The translations under genes and the position numbers were made by a program. From assembly GCF_016612545.1 (NCBI RefSeq), contig NZ_JAENRY010000009.1, positions 1-56,693 on the forward strand: a DNA stretch of 56,693 nucleotides, read 5' to 3'. The notes beneath the pieces are model-generated. The model did not search any database. It saw nothing but the letters and a program-made list of their open reading frames with translations, and had not been told where the DNA came from. The DNA comes from Streptomyces sp. MBT65. Lineage in GTDB: Bacteria > Actinomycetota > Actinomycetes > Streptomycetales > Streptomycetaceae. Each line of letters starts with the position of its first letter. Positions within the stretch are counted from its first letter, which is position 1. Positions 44,086 through 52,764 of the stretch are shown here, one piece after another.

Positions 44086-46451
44086 GGATCGCGATCGTGG
44101 GCGGCGGGCCTGGTGGGCTGTACCTCGCCGCGCTGATGAAGCAGCTCGACCCCGGTCATGAGATCACCGTCTGGGAGCGCAACGCGCCCGACGACACCTT
44201 CGGCTTCGGCGTGGTCTTCTCCGACGAGACGTTGGGCGGGATCGAGAACGCGGACACCGTCGTGCACGACGCGATGGAGAGCCGGTTCGCGCGGTGGACC
44301 GACATCGACATCGAGTTCGACGGACACCCCTTCACGGTCGGCGGCCAGGGCTTCGCGGCGATGGCCCGCAAGGACCTGCTGCACATCCTCCAGGAGCGGG
44401 CCGCCGAGCTCGGTGTCACCGTGCACTACCGCACCCTCGCCCCGGACGTCGACGAACTGCGCCTGTCCTACGACCTCGTGGTCGCCGCCGACGGCATCAA
44501 CTCGGCCGTGCGCACCAAGTACGCCGACGCCTTCGTCCCCTCCCTCGACCAACGCACCAACAAGTACATGTGGCTGGGCACCGACCGGGTCTTCGAGGCG
44601 TTCCAATTCCTCGTCAAGCAGACCGAGTTCGGGACCATGCAGATCCACGGCTACCCCTTCTCCGACGGCGGTTCGACCTTCATCGTCGAGATGGCCGAGG
44701 ACGTGTGGCGCAGGGCGGGCCTCGACTCGACGGAGGGCACGCAGTTCCCGCCCGGAATCAGCGACGAGGACTCGGTCGCCCGGATCCGCGAGATCTTCGC
44801 CGGGGAACTCGCGGGCCACAACCTCCTGACCAACAACTCCCGTTGGCTCAACTTCACGACGGTCCGCAACGAGCGCTGGCACCACCACAACGTGGTCCTC
44901 CTCGGCGACGCCGCCCACACCGCGCACTTCTCGATCGGCTCGGGCACCAAGCTGGCCATGGAGGACGCCCTCGCACTCGCCGCGTGTCTGCACGAACACC
45001 CCACCGTGGACGAGGCGTTGACGGCGTACGAGACCGAGCGGCGTCCGGTGGTGGAGTCGACCCAGCGTGCCGCGCAGGCCTCGCTGAAGTGGTTCGAGAA
45101 CATCGGCCGCTACGCCGGGCAGGACCCCGCGCAGTTCTGCTTCAACCTGCTCACGCGCTCCCGCCGGATCACCTTCGACAACCTCAAGGACCGCGACCCG
45201 GGCTTCGCCGACCTGATCGAACGCGGCTTCGCGGACGCCCAGGGCGCGGCCGAGTCCGCTCCGGCGATGTTCCAGCCGTTCAGCATCGGCGGCCTGGAGC
45301 TGAAGAACCGGATCGTGGTCTCGCCGATGGACATGTACTCCGCCGTCGACGGAGTGCCGGACGACTTCCATGTCGTCCACCTCGGTTCGAAGGCGCTCGG
45401 CGGCGCCGGCCTGGTGATGACCGAGATGGTGTGCGTCTCCCCCGAGGCCCGCATCACCCCGGGCTGCACGGGCCTGTGGAACGACACACAGCGCGAGGCG
45501 TGGAGACGGGTCACGTCCTTCATCCACGACCGCAGCACGGCGAAGATCGGCCTCCAGCTGGGCCATTCGGGCCGCAAGGGCTCAACTCGGCTCATGTGGG
45601 AGGGCATTGACGAGCCGCTGCCCGAGGGCAACTGGGAGGTCATGGGCCCGTCCCCGCTGCCCTACGGCACGGGATGCCACCAGCCGCGTGAGATGACCCG
45701 GGCCGACATGGACGCGGTCGTGGCCGACTTCGTGGCCGCCGCCCGGCGCGGCGCCGACGCGGGCTTCGACCTGCTGGAGGTGCACGCGGCCCACGGCTAT
45801 CTGCTCTCCTCCTTCCTCTCCCCCGTGGCCAACCACCGCACCGACGAGTACGGCGGCGACCTGGCGAACCGGCTCCGCTTCCCGCTGGAGGTCTTCGACG
45901 CCGTACGCTCCGCGTTCCCCGCCGACCGCCCGGTGACGGTACGGATCTCCGCCACCGACTGGACCCCCGACGGGAACACCGAGGACGACGCGGTCGAGAT
46001 CGCGCACGCCTTCGTCACGCACGGCGCGGCTGCCGTGGACGTGTCGTCCGGCCAGGTCACCCAGGACGAGAAGCCGGCGTACGGCCGCTCGTACCAGACC
46101 CCGTTCGCCGACCGCATCCGGCACGAGGTCGCCGCTCCGGCGGGCGCGGCCGTGATCGCCGTAGGAGCGATCTCGTCGTACGACGACGTGAATTCGATTC
46201 TGCTCGCCGGGCGGGCCGACCTGTGCGCGCTCGGCCGTACGCATCTCTACAACCCGCAGTGGACGCTGCAGGCGGCGGCCGAGCAGGAGTACCGGGGCGC
46301 GGGTGCCGACTGGCCGGCGCAGTTCGCGGCCGGGCGGCGGAAGCCGCCGACGTCGCGGACCGACGCGGTCCGGCCGCGTCTCGCGCTGCTTCGGGAGACG
46401 CCACGGGATGCCGTGCACCTGCGGTGGACTCCGGGCAAGGCGGCGGAATGA
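44082..46451 (+). CDS. Bifunctional aryl-CoA 5-monooxygenase/reductase (salicylyl-CoA hydroxylase-OYE fusion)
   Basis: A 789-residue fusion. Residues 1-390 form a class A flavoprotein monooxygenase: the FAD motif GGGPGGLYLA at the N-terminus, VAADGINSAVR, and LLGDAAHTAHFSIGSG. From about 396 an Old-Yellow-Enzyme barrel begins (MFQPFSIGGLELKNRIVVSP), with HAAHGYLLSSFLSPVANHR as its active-site segment. This is the layout of 2-aminobenzoyl-CoA monooxygenase/reductase and of enzymes annotated as bifunctional salicylyl-CoA 5-hydroxylase/oxidoreductase. The first domain hydroxylates C5 of the CoA-activated ring, and the second can reduce it. Translationally coupled on both sides (ATGA). Confidence 0.93.
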   Translation: MRIAIVGGGPGGLYLAALMKQLDPGHEITVWERNAPDDTFGFGVVFSDETLGGIENADTVVHDAMESRFARWTDIDIEFDGHPFTVGGQGFAAMARKDLLHILQERAAELGVTVHYRTLAPDVDELRLSYDLVVAADGINSAVRTKYADAFVPSLDQRTNKYMWLGTDRVFEAFQFLVKQTEFGTMQIHGYPFSDGGSTFIVEMAEDVWRRAGLDSTEGTQFPPGISDEDSVARIREIFAGELAGHNLLTNNSRWLNFTTVRNERWHHHNVVLLGDAAHTAHFSIGSGTKLAMEDALALAACLHEHPTVDEALTAYETERRPVVESTQRAAQASLKWFENIGRYAGQDPAQFCFNLLTRSRRITFDNLKDRDPGFADLIERGFADAQGAAESAPAMFQPFSIGGLELKNRIVVSPMDMYSAVDGVPDDFHVVHLGSKALGGAGLVMTEMVCVSPEARITPGCTGLWNDTQREAWRRVTSFIHDRSTAKIGLQLGHSGRKGSTRLMWEGIDEPLPEGNWEVMGPSPLPYGTGCHQPREMTRADMDAVVADFVAAARRGADAGFDLLEVHAAHGYLLSSFLSPVANHRTDEYGGDLANRLRFPLEVFDAVRSAFPADRPVTVRISATDWTPDGNTEDDAVEIAHAFVTHGAAAVDVSSGQVTQDEKPAYGRSYQTPFADRIRHEVAAPAGAAVIAVGAISSYDDVNSILLAGRADLCALGRTHLYNPQWTLQAAAEQEYRGAGADWPAQFAAGRRKPPTSRTDAVRPRLALLRETPRDAVHLRWTPGKAAE

Positions 46452-46894
46452 GCGGCCCCTTCGGCGTCCACCGGACCCGCCTGGAGTGGATCGACACCGA
46501 CGCGGCCGGGATCTACCACAACACCACCGTCGTCCGCTTCGCCGAGGCGGCGGAGGCCGAGCTGATGCGCGCGTACGGCGTCCCGGGGTACTTCCCGGTG
46601 GCCCCCAGGGTGCGTTACGAGGTGGAGTTCGAGGCGTCGATCCGGTTCGGCGAGGAGGTCGAGACGCGGGTCGAGCTGGTCCGCCTCGGCCGGTCCTCGA
46701 TGACCTTCGGCTTCGAGGTGTGGCGCACGTCCGAGGACGGCGAGCGGCACCGCCGTGCCGCGCGGGGCAGCTACGTCACCGTCCACGTCCCCGACAAGGA
46801 GACCGGTTCCAGTGCGCCCTGGCCGACCGCCTGGCGTGCGGCGCTGGGCGCGACGGACGTCCGGGCTGCATCGGACAGCTCCAGGGCGCACTGA
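46448..46894 (+). CDS. 4-hydroxybenzoyl-CoA thioesterase-like hot-dog protein
   Basis: A 148-residue single hot-dog protein overlapping the monooxygenase gene by ATGA. The N-terminal LEWIDTDAAGIYHNTTVVRF holds the DTD...GIxHN motif, including the catalytic Asp of the 4HBT class. It should hydrolyse an aryl-CoA such as gentisyl-CoA or its amino analogue after hydroxylation. The C-terminal tail after HVPDKETG is variable and probably disordered. Confidence 0.88.
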   Translation: MSGPFGVHRTRLEWIDTDAAGIYHNTTVVRFAEAAEAELMRAYGVPGYFPVAPRVRYEVEFEASIRFGEEVETRVELVRLGRSSMTFGFEVWRTSEDGERHRRAARGSYVTVHVPDKETGSSAPWPTAWRAALGATDVRAASDSSRAH

Positions 46895-46900
46895 AATACT
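46872..46900 (+). promoter_or_regulatory. Candidate internal leaderless promoter of paaX-like gene
   Basis: CGGACA (46872-46877) and AATACT (46895-46900) are separated by 17 bases. The GTG of the regulator gene starts 6 bases after the second hexamer, where transcription would begin. No ribosome site precedes that GTG. The hexamers match the consensus at four of six positions each. Confidence 0.35.
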
Positions 46901-46906
46901 ACGATC

Positions 46907-47755
46907 GTGACGGCAAGCGATCTCGAAGACGACAGCCCGGGCCAGCCCGCACCGCCGCGATCCCTGATCGTGACGGTGTACGGCCTCTATGCGCGCGAGG
47001 TCGGCGGCTGGATCAGTGTGAGCACCCTGATCCGACTGCTCGCCGAACTCGACGTGGACGCCCCGGCGGTCCGCTCGTCGATCTCCCGGCTCAAGCGCCG
47101 CGAGATCCTGGTGGCCGAGCGCCGGGACGGCCGTGCGGGCTACGCGCTCTCGCCGTACGCCCGTTCCGTCCTGGAGACCGGTGACCGGCGCATCTTCGAA
47201 CGCCATGCCGTCACCGACGACGGCTGGGTCATCGCCGTCTTCTCGGTACCGGAGAGCGAGCGCCAGCAGCGGCACCAACTCCGTTCACGGCTGGCCTGGT
47301 TGGGCTTCGGCACGGTCTCGTCGGGGATCTGGATCGCCCCGGCCCACGCGCTCGACGACACCCGCGAGCACCTGCTCCAACACGGGCTTGACCAGTACGT
47401 CGATCTCTTCCGCGGCGACTATGTGGCCTTCGGTGACCCCGCCGAACAGGTGGGCCGCTGGTGGGACTTGGCGGCACTCCAGAAGCTCTACGACGATTTC
47501 GTCGCCGAGTTCACCCCGATGGCCCGGCGCTGGGCCGGGCCGGGCGAGGTGTCCGACCGGGCCGCGTTCGTCGACTACGTCCAAGTCCTCACCGCCTGGC
47601 GCCGGTTGCCCTACCTCGACCCGGGGCTGCCCAGCACCCTCCTCCCCGCCTCGTGGTCCGGCACGACGGCGGCCGACCTCTTCGCCGGGCTCCGGCAGAC
47701 CCTGGCGGACCCGGCGCACGAGTTCGCCCGGGGTCTGCTGGCAGACTCCGTGTGA
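46907..47755 (+). CDS. PaaX-family transcriptional regulator
   Basis: A 282-residue regulator. The N-terminal winged helix-turn-helix (SLIVTVYGLYAREVGGWISV through VRSSISRLKRREILVAERR) and the long PaaX-type body (GWVIAVFSVPESER, RSRLAWLGFGTVSSGIWIAP) are clear. PaaX repressors respond to aryl-CoA thioesters such as phenylacetyl-CoA. Here the inducer would logically be the CoA ester made by the operon's own ligase. It lies 12 bases after the thioesterase gene and has no ribosome site before its GTG, so it may be translated from a leaderless mRNA. Confidence 0.9.
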   Translation: MTASDLEDDSPGQPAPPRSLIVTVYGLYAREVGGWISVSTLIRLLAELDVDAPAVRSSISRLKRREILVAERRDGRAGYALSPYARSVLETGDRRIFERHAVTDDGWVIAVFSVPESERQQRHQLRSRLAWLGFGTVSSGIWIAPAHALDDTREHLLQHGLDQYVDLFRGDYVAFGDPAEQVGRWWDLAALQKLYDDFVAEFTPMARRWAGPGEVSDRAAFVDYVQVLTAWRRLPYLDPGLPSTLLPASWSGTTAADLFAGLRQTLADPAHEFARGLLADSV

Positions 47756-47765
47756 TCGGGTCGGG

Positions 47766-48383
47766 TCACTTGCCGAACGCCTGGCGGAACTCGCTGATGG
47801 TGTCGGGCGAGGCGTCGATCGCGGCGCACGGCGGGACGAAACCGTTCTCGGCGCCGACGATGTAGTGCTGACCCTCCGCGAACGTCAGCGTCTCCGGGAT
47901 CTCGGTGTCGCTCTCGACCACGACCGTCTTCGCGTCGCCGCCCTTGAACCACCGGTCGACACGGAAGGTGGTCGTCGAACCGTCGGCGGACGTGACCGTT
48001 CCTTCGAAGAGGACCGGGTACTTGCTGAGTGTGTTCAGGCCCGGTACCGCGCACTTGCCGGAGCCGCCCTGGGCGGTGAGCCGCAGCGCGCCGGCCGGGG
48101 TCGAAGGGCCCTTGGCGCTGCTGCCGTTGTTGCCGTCGTGGGCCATGATTCCTCCGGCGATGCCGCCGCCGAGCACGAGAACCGCGGCGGCCGCCGCGAG
48201 TCCGAAGACATGACGGCGTCCCCGTCCCGCTGCCGTGATTCCGGCAGCGGCGGTCGCCGACCGAAGTGCGGTGTCGGTGTTCAAGGTGTCCTCCACAAGG
48301 CGGTTGACGTCGGGTGGCGGAGCGCTGCCGGTCAGCGCCGGGTCCGCGGACTTCAGCCTGGCCAGCAACTCGTCGTCGTTCAT
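47766..48383 (-). CDS. Membrane protein, probable anti-sigma factor
   Basis: A 205-residue protein overlapping the sigma-factor gene by ATGA. A short cytoplasmic N-terminus (MNDDELLARLKSADPALTGS) is followed by one transmembrane helix at about 58-82 (VFGLAAAAAVLVLGGGIAG) and an extracytoplasmic domain with two cysteines. There is no HxxxCxxC zinc motif. Coupling to a sigma gene and this topology are typical of anti-sigma or sigma-associated proteins. It converges on the PaaX gene with a 10-base gap. Confidence 0.75.
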   Translation of the reverse strand: MNDDELLARLKSADPALTGSAPPPDVNRLVEDTLNTDTALRSATAAAGITAAGRGRRHVFGLAAAAAVLVLGGGIAGGIMAHDGNNGSSAKGPSTPAGALRLTAQGGSGKCAVPGLNTLSKYPVLFEGTVTSADGSTTTFRVDRWFKGGDAKTVVVESDTEIPETLTFAEGQHYIVGAENGFVPPCAAIDASPDTISEFRQAFGK

Positions 48384-48961
48384 CGACTGCTCCTTCCTTC
48401 ATCCGTCTTGTGTCCGGCCCGTTCTGCATCCTTTCGCCCGAGCCGGTCGGCGAGTCTCGCCTTCGCCCGGTGGAGCCGGATGCTCACCGCGTTGGAGGTC
48501 AGCCCGGTCGCCTCCGCGATCTGCCGCGGCGCCAGTCCCTCCCACGCCCACAGCCGCACCACCTCGCGGTCCAGCGCGCCGAGGGCGTCGAGCGCGGCGT
48601 GCAACTCGCCGTGATCGGCGGCCTGTTCGGGTGACTGCTCGTGGCTCCGGATCAGCCGCTCCATCAGCCGGAGCCTGCGCCCGTCGGCACGGCGGGCGTT
48701 CGCCAGGCACCCGCGGGCCACTCCGTAGCACCACGGCAGCACGTCGTCCGGCTCGGGAGGCGGTTCGGGCTCGGTACCCGCGCCGAGCCCGGGCACGTCG
48801 TCGAGCCGGCGCCACAGCACCAGCATCGTCTCCGACAGCACGTCCTCGACCATGTCGGCGCTCGTCCGTCGCCGCAGATACCGGTGCAGCGGTTCCACCA
48901 CCAGATAGGCCAGTTCTTCGAAGCGCGCCCGCCGCATCCGGCGCGCCTCCTGTTCCGTCAT
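48380..48961 (-). CDS. ECF-type RNA polymerase sigma factor
   Basis: A 193-residue protein. ATG 48961 is the best start, with GGGGTG about 10 bases upstream; GTG 48970 is possible. Region 2 is FEELAYLVVEPLHRYLRRR to VEDVLSETMLVLWRRL. Region 4 is LGALDREVVRLWAWEGLAP followed by the helix-turn-helix IAEATGLTSNAVSIRLHRAK. An acidic proline-rich insert (EPEPPPEPDD) separates them. It should direct polymerase to a small regulon and be held by the coupled membrane protein. The signal and targets are unknown. Confidence 0.9.
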   Translation of the reverse strand: MTEQEARRMRRARFEELAYLVVEPLHRYLRRRTSADMVEDVLSETMLVLWRRLDDVPGLGAGTEPEPPPEPDDVLPWCYGVARGCLANARRADGRRLRLMERLIRSHEQSPEQAADHGELHAALDALGALDREVVRLWAWEGLAPRQIAEATGLTSNAVSIRLHRAKARLADRLGRKDAERAGHKTDEGRSSR

Positions 48962-49019
48962 GGATTCCACACCCCGTACTGTCCGGCAGCAGCCGGATCC
49001 TTTCAGCACCACATCTTAT

Positions 49020-49330
49020 TTCCCTCCGTCACCGGCGGACTGAGCACGGCCGCCTCCGCCGTGCTGGGACATCTGGGCCGTGAGGGCCTGTACCGGCTCA
49101 CCAACCTGGCCCGGGCCGAGGGCGTCTCCCAGCCGAACATGACCCAGCTCGTCGCCCGGCCGGAGCGCGCGGACCTGGTGCGCGGCGCACCGCGGACCGC
49201 ACTGACGGCCTGGGCGTCCTGGTGGAGGCGGCCGACACGGGTCTTGAGGCGAGGAGTCGACCGGCCAGGAACAGCAGGCCGTGAAAGTCGACCTCCCCGC
49301 CCTGGCTCAAGCGATCCAGGACCGCCAGTC
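49020..49330 (+). pseudogene. Decayed MarR-family regulator
   Basis: The plus strand reads LSTAASAVLGHLGREGLYRLT, then NLARAEGVSQPNMTQLVARP, a recognisable MarR winged-helix core, but it has no start codon context. It loses frame near 49200, where the wing should be. A shifted frame near 49275 (EQQAVKVDLPALAQAIQ) resembles the MarR C-terminal helix. No continuous reading frame covers these parts, so this is a remnant broken by indels and lacking its N-terminus. Confidence 0.65.
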
Positions 49331-49606
49331 CCCCTCCTGGCGTATCGCCCCTCCCGCTCAACTCCCTGAAGGACAAGCCCACATCAGCACACCGCACGGA
49401 TCTGCCGCCGGCCCGTTCCGGCAGCCCCATTCGACCTGGGCGCCGCCTGCCTGCCTGCCCGCTCGCTCGCGATTCCCGTCCTGGCCAGCGGTCACGGTCT
49501 GCTCCGCGAGGCCGAACAGCGCACCGGCGCGGGCGAGTTGACGGCCCCCGTCCTCATCCCCGTTCTCGTCCCCGTCGGCAGCGCCGCGAGCTGAGGCACA
49601 CCGCCG
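49331..49606. other. Probable gene debris between two pseudogenes
   Basis: One frame reads LPARSLAIPVLASGHGLLRE and then a hydrophobic PVLIPVLVPVG stretch, ending at a stop near 49592. This looks protein-like but matches nothing I recognise. It is flanked by decayed genes and is best treated as remnant DNA. Confidence 0.35.
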
Positions 49607-50074
49607 GTCATCGTCGCCGTAGCCGCCCATGACCGGGCGCCGGCCATCGTCGACGCCGCGACACGCACGGCCCGCTCGAAGCCGCACATGTCCAACTGTC
49701 CGTTGCCGTAGGGGAATTGGCCGTCGGCACGGAGACGCACGACCAGGCCCGCACCGCCGTGACCGCCCACTTCGACCGCCCACCTCGCCCGGCAGGGCGT
49801 CGCGGCGACCGGCCAGATCCTCGCCGGCATCGGCGACCACACCGCCGCCGACCGCGTACTGGCCCGGCACGCCACCGACACCGACACCAGCGCTCGCGCC
49901 GTGGCAGCCGGGCGCTCACCGCACGGCCCCCTCACCCAGTTCGCGAAAGGCAGCCTCACCACCGCCCTCACCCACGCAGCCACCCGCACCGTCGTCCTCA
50001 TCGCCCCAGGCAACGCACCACGCCCGTTGACCTCGGCCGCCTCCCTGCCCGCCCTGCGGAACGGGGCGGCCTGA
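49607..50074 (+). pseudogene. Decayed universal stress protein-like gene
   Basis: Pieces of a Usp-like protein lie in different frames: VIVAVAAHDRAPAIVDAATR at 49607, a middle part after a stop near 49710 (TETHDQARTAVTAHFDR), and a longer C-terminal part starting near 49795 (GVAATGQILAGIGDHTAADR ... GPLTQFAKGSLTTALTHA ... TRTVVLIAPG) ending at 50074. The last part has the usual Usp order, with a glycine/serine-rich GPL..FAKGS loop before the final strand. At least two frameshifts separate the parts. Confidence 0.65.
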
Positions 50075-50159
50075 TCCTCACCTCACGGAATCTCCCGGGC
50101 GGCGGCCTCCAGCTCGTCGACGCTGCCCGACATGATCGTCCGCACATGCTCGGTGATGT

Positions 50160-50644
50160 GCTGCGCGGGCCAGCCCACCCCCGAACTGGCCGCCATGCTG
50201 CGGCCCGACGCACCCGACTTCGCCGGCTACCAGCCGGACGAACCCTGGCGCCTGGCCGCCACCGGGATCCCCCGCGAACTGTTCTACGCACACGACTGGG
50301 TGGACCCCGACCGCTGGGACCTCTGCTCTACAAGAACTATCCGGCGCACCGGCAGACCATGCGCGAGACGCTTGCCCGGTGGGTCGACGCCGTCGCCGAG
50401 TTCGCCCGCCACCGCGGCATCCTGGCCGTCCTCGGCGAGAGCGTCGTGGGTTACACCCCCCCTCCTCACCCGCTTCGAGGAGGACGCCGTCGGCAAGGAC
50501 ATCGCGGAGTACGTCGTCGACCGCTGCCTCGCCGCAGGCTTCCACGGCGTCGTCCTGACCTCCAACGCGGCCCCGCACCACCCCATGTGGCACACCGACC
50601 GGGACTGGATGCGGCGCGTCAACTCCCGTATCACCGGAGCCTGA
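50160..50644 (+). pseudogene. Frameshifted cellulase-like glycosidase fragment
   Basis: Three consecutive segments belong to one protein but sit in two frames: PTPELAAMLRPDAPDFAGYQ to HDWVDPDRWDL (50170-50320), then YPAHRQTMRETLARWVDAVA to ESVVGYTP (about 50335-50458), then LLTRFEEDAVGKDIAEYVVD to NAAPHHPMW...RITGA ending at 50644. The first shift is near 50325 and the second at an 8-C run (50457-50464). The sequence resembles the C-terminal part of actinobacterial sugar-binding cellulase-like proteins; the N-terminal catalytic part is missing. Confidence 0.65.
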
Positions 50645-50695
50645 ACGCAGCCCGACAGCCTGAGCAATTGATCCGATGTCTCATCGTCACAGTCA

Positions 50696-50724
50696 TTGAC
50701 GCCTCATCTCAACACCCCTACCTT
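50696..50724 (+). promoter_or_regulatory. Promoter for the beta-helix protein gene, leaderless
   Basis: TTGACG (50696-50701), a 17-base spacer and TACCTT (50719-50724) match the Streptomyces housekeeping consensus. The ATG begins 6 bases later, which is where transcription should start, and no ribosome site is present. This predicts a leaderless mRNA. Confidence 0.65.
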
Positions 50725-50730
50725 TCCAGC

Positions 50731-52764
50731 ATGTTTCCCACAAGAGAGCATGCGCACGTCACGAGACCCGCGAAGAAACTCCGGTTATTCATCGGGTCTT
50801 ACCGTGTCATCGCGGCCTTCGTCTGTGCCCTTCTGCCCATCGCAGTGCTGACCCTGCCCGCGCACGCGGCGAGTGCGGTCACCTACTTCGTCTCGCCCAC
50901 CGGCAGTGACGACAACCCGGGGACCAGCGCCGCCACCCCCTTCCGCACCCTCACCAAGGCACAGACCGCGGTCCGGGCGATCGACACATCGACGTCCGGC
51001 CCGATCACCGTGACCCTGGCCGGCGGCGTCTACCGGCTGACCAAGACGCTGACCTTCACCGCCGCGGACTCAGGCGGCGGTACGGCCGGCACCGTCTGGT
51101 GGAAGGCGGCGGCCGGACAGACCCCGGTCATCAGCGGCGGCGCCCACATCACCGGCTGGGCCAGAACCAGTACGGGCAGCGACATCTGGTCCGCCCCGGC
51201 CCCCAGCGGCCTGGACACCCGGCAGCTCTACGTCGACGGAGTGCGTGCCCAACGCGCGACGGGCGCCCTGCCGGTGTCGGTGACGCAGACGGCAACCGGG
51301 TACACCACGGCGTCCGGTGACCCCATGGCCGGCTGGCGCAACCCGTCGGCGATCGAGTTCGTCTACCGGGGCGGCCTGGGACTGTGGACCGAGCCGCGCT
51401 GCCCGGTCGCCTCGGTGACGAGTACGGCCATCACCATGGCCCAGCCCTGCTGGAACAATTCAACCCAGCGGGTCATGCGCACCGACGACTCCGGCCGCAC
51501 CTACAACCTGGTCGGCCGCAAGTCCATCACCGAGAAGCCGACGGCGGTGGAGAACGCCTACGAACTCCTCGACAAGGCGGGCGAGTTCTACCTGGACAAG
51601 AGCGAGCACCGCTTCTACTACATCCCGCGTTCCGGGGAGAACCTGGCCACGGCGGACGTCGAGGCGCCTTCACTCGACACGCTGATGGCGTCCTCCGGCA
51701 AGGCCTCGGACGAACCCAGCCATGTCGGCTTCCAGGGCATCCAGTTCAGCTACGCGAACTACACCACCTCGAACACCGGCACCGGCTTCTCCGAGATCCA
51801 GGCCACCTACCAGGTCACCGGCACCACCGGCTACGCCACCCAGGGACTGTGCGACTTCGTCCCCGGCGGCACCTGCCCCTACGGCAACTGGACCAAGATG
51901 CCCGGCGCGGTGCGCTTCACCTACGACAAGAGCATCCACTTCGATCACGACTACTTCGTCCACCTCGGCGCGGCCGGACTGGACCTCGGCAACGGCTCGC
52001 AGAACGCCACGGTCACCGCCTGCGTGTTCACCGACATCTCCGGCAACGGCCTCGATCTCGGCGGCGTGGACATCCCCCAGCCCAGCAGCGCCGCCCAGCA
52101 CACCAGCGGAATCACCGTAAAGGACAGCCACTTCTACGACATCGCCGCCGAGTACCACGGCGGAGTCGCCATCGACGCCGGATACATCGAGACCTCGACC
52201 GTCACCCACAACCAGATCGACCATGTCCCCTACACAGCCATCTCCATCGGCTGGGGCGGCTGGCCCGACAAGGTGAGCCTGCCCGCACAGCCCAACTACT
52301 CCCACAACAACACCATCTCGAACAACCTGATCTACGACCACATGTCGCTCCTCGGCGACGGCGGAGCCGTCTACACGAACGGGATCACCGGCACCTCCAT
52401 GGCCACCGGTGAGCACGTCAGCGGCAACGTGGTCCACGACCAGCTCAACACCTCCGGCGGTCACGTCCTGTACACCGACAACGGCGCCACCTACGTGTCG
52501 ATCCTCGGCAACGCCGTATGGAACATCAACGTCTCCCCCTGGGGCAGCAAACACGGCAACTACACCGCAGGCGACGGGACATACGACCCCACGGACATCG
52601 AAGGCAACTACTGGCCCAGCGGCCCCACCGACTACGACAGCAAGGGCGTCCTGATCGAGAACAATCACAACATCACCGCAGCCGACCAGGTTCCGTCGAG
52701 CATCATCGCGGCGGGCGGCATCGAGGCGCAGTACCAGGCGATCCTCTCCTGGCAGCCGGCCTGA
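50731..52764 (+). CDS. Secreted right-handed beta-helix protein
   Basis: A 677-residue exported protein. ATG 50731 is preceded by a good promoter but no ribosome site; the frame is open upstream through the pseudogenes but that is not part of this gene. A signal peptide spans about residues 15-45 (cleavage near AHA-AS). The mature N-terminus YFVSPTGSDDNPGTSAATPF is the usual start of secreted parallel beta-helix glycan-active proteins. The C-terminal half has repeated short beta-strand/Asn turns (SHNNTISNNLIYDH, HVSGNVVHDQL, YVSILGNAVWNI). It probably binds or cleaves plant polysaccharide; catalytic residues could not be assigned. Confidence 0.85.
   Translation: MFPTREHAHVTRPAKKLRLFIGSYRVIAAFVCALLPIAVLTLPAHAASAVTYFVSPTGSDDNPGTSAATPFRTLTKAQTAVRAIDTSTSGPITVTLAGGVYRLTKTLTFTAADSGGGTAGTVWWKAAAGQTPVISGGAHITGWARTSTGSDIWSAPAPSGLDTRQLYVDGVRAQRATGALPVSVTQTATGYTTASGDPMAGWRNPSAIEFVYRGGLGLWTEPRCPVASVTSTAITMAQPCWNNSTQRVMRTDDSGRTYNLVGRKSITEKPTAVENAYELLDKAGEFYLDKSEHRFYYIPRSGENLATADVEAPSLDTLMASSGKASDEPSHVGFQGIQFSYANYTTSNTGTGFSEIQATYQVTGTTGYATQGLCDFVPGGTCPYGNWTKMPGAVRFTYDKSIHFDHDYFVHLGAAGLDLGNGSQNATVTACVFTDISGNGLDLGGVDIPQPSSAAQHTSGITVKDSHFYDIAAEYHGGVAIDAGYIETSTVTHNQIDHVPYTAISIGWGGWPDKVSLPAQPNYSHNNTISNNLIYDHMSLLGDGGAVYTNGITGTSMATGEHVSGNVVHDQLNTSGGHVLYTDNGATYVSILGNAVWNINVSPWGSKHGNYTAGDGTYDPTDIEGNYWPSGPTDYDSKGVLIENNHNITAADQVPSSIIAAGGIEAQYQAILSWQPA

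Noticed and set aside
49717..50730. In-frame N-terminal extension of the beta-helix protein
   Set aside because: It runs through decayed genes in the wrong frames; the signal peptide and a matching promoter place the start at 50731.
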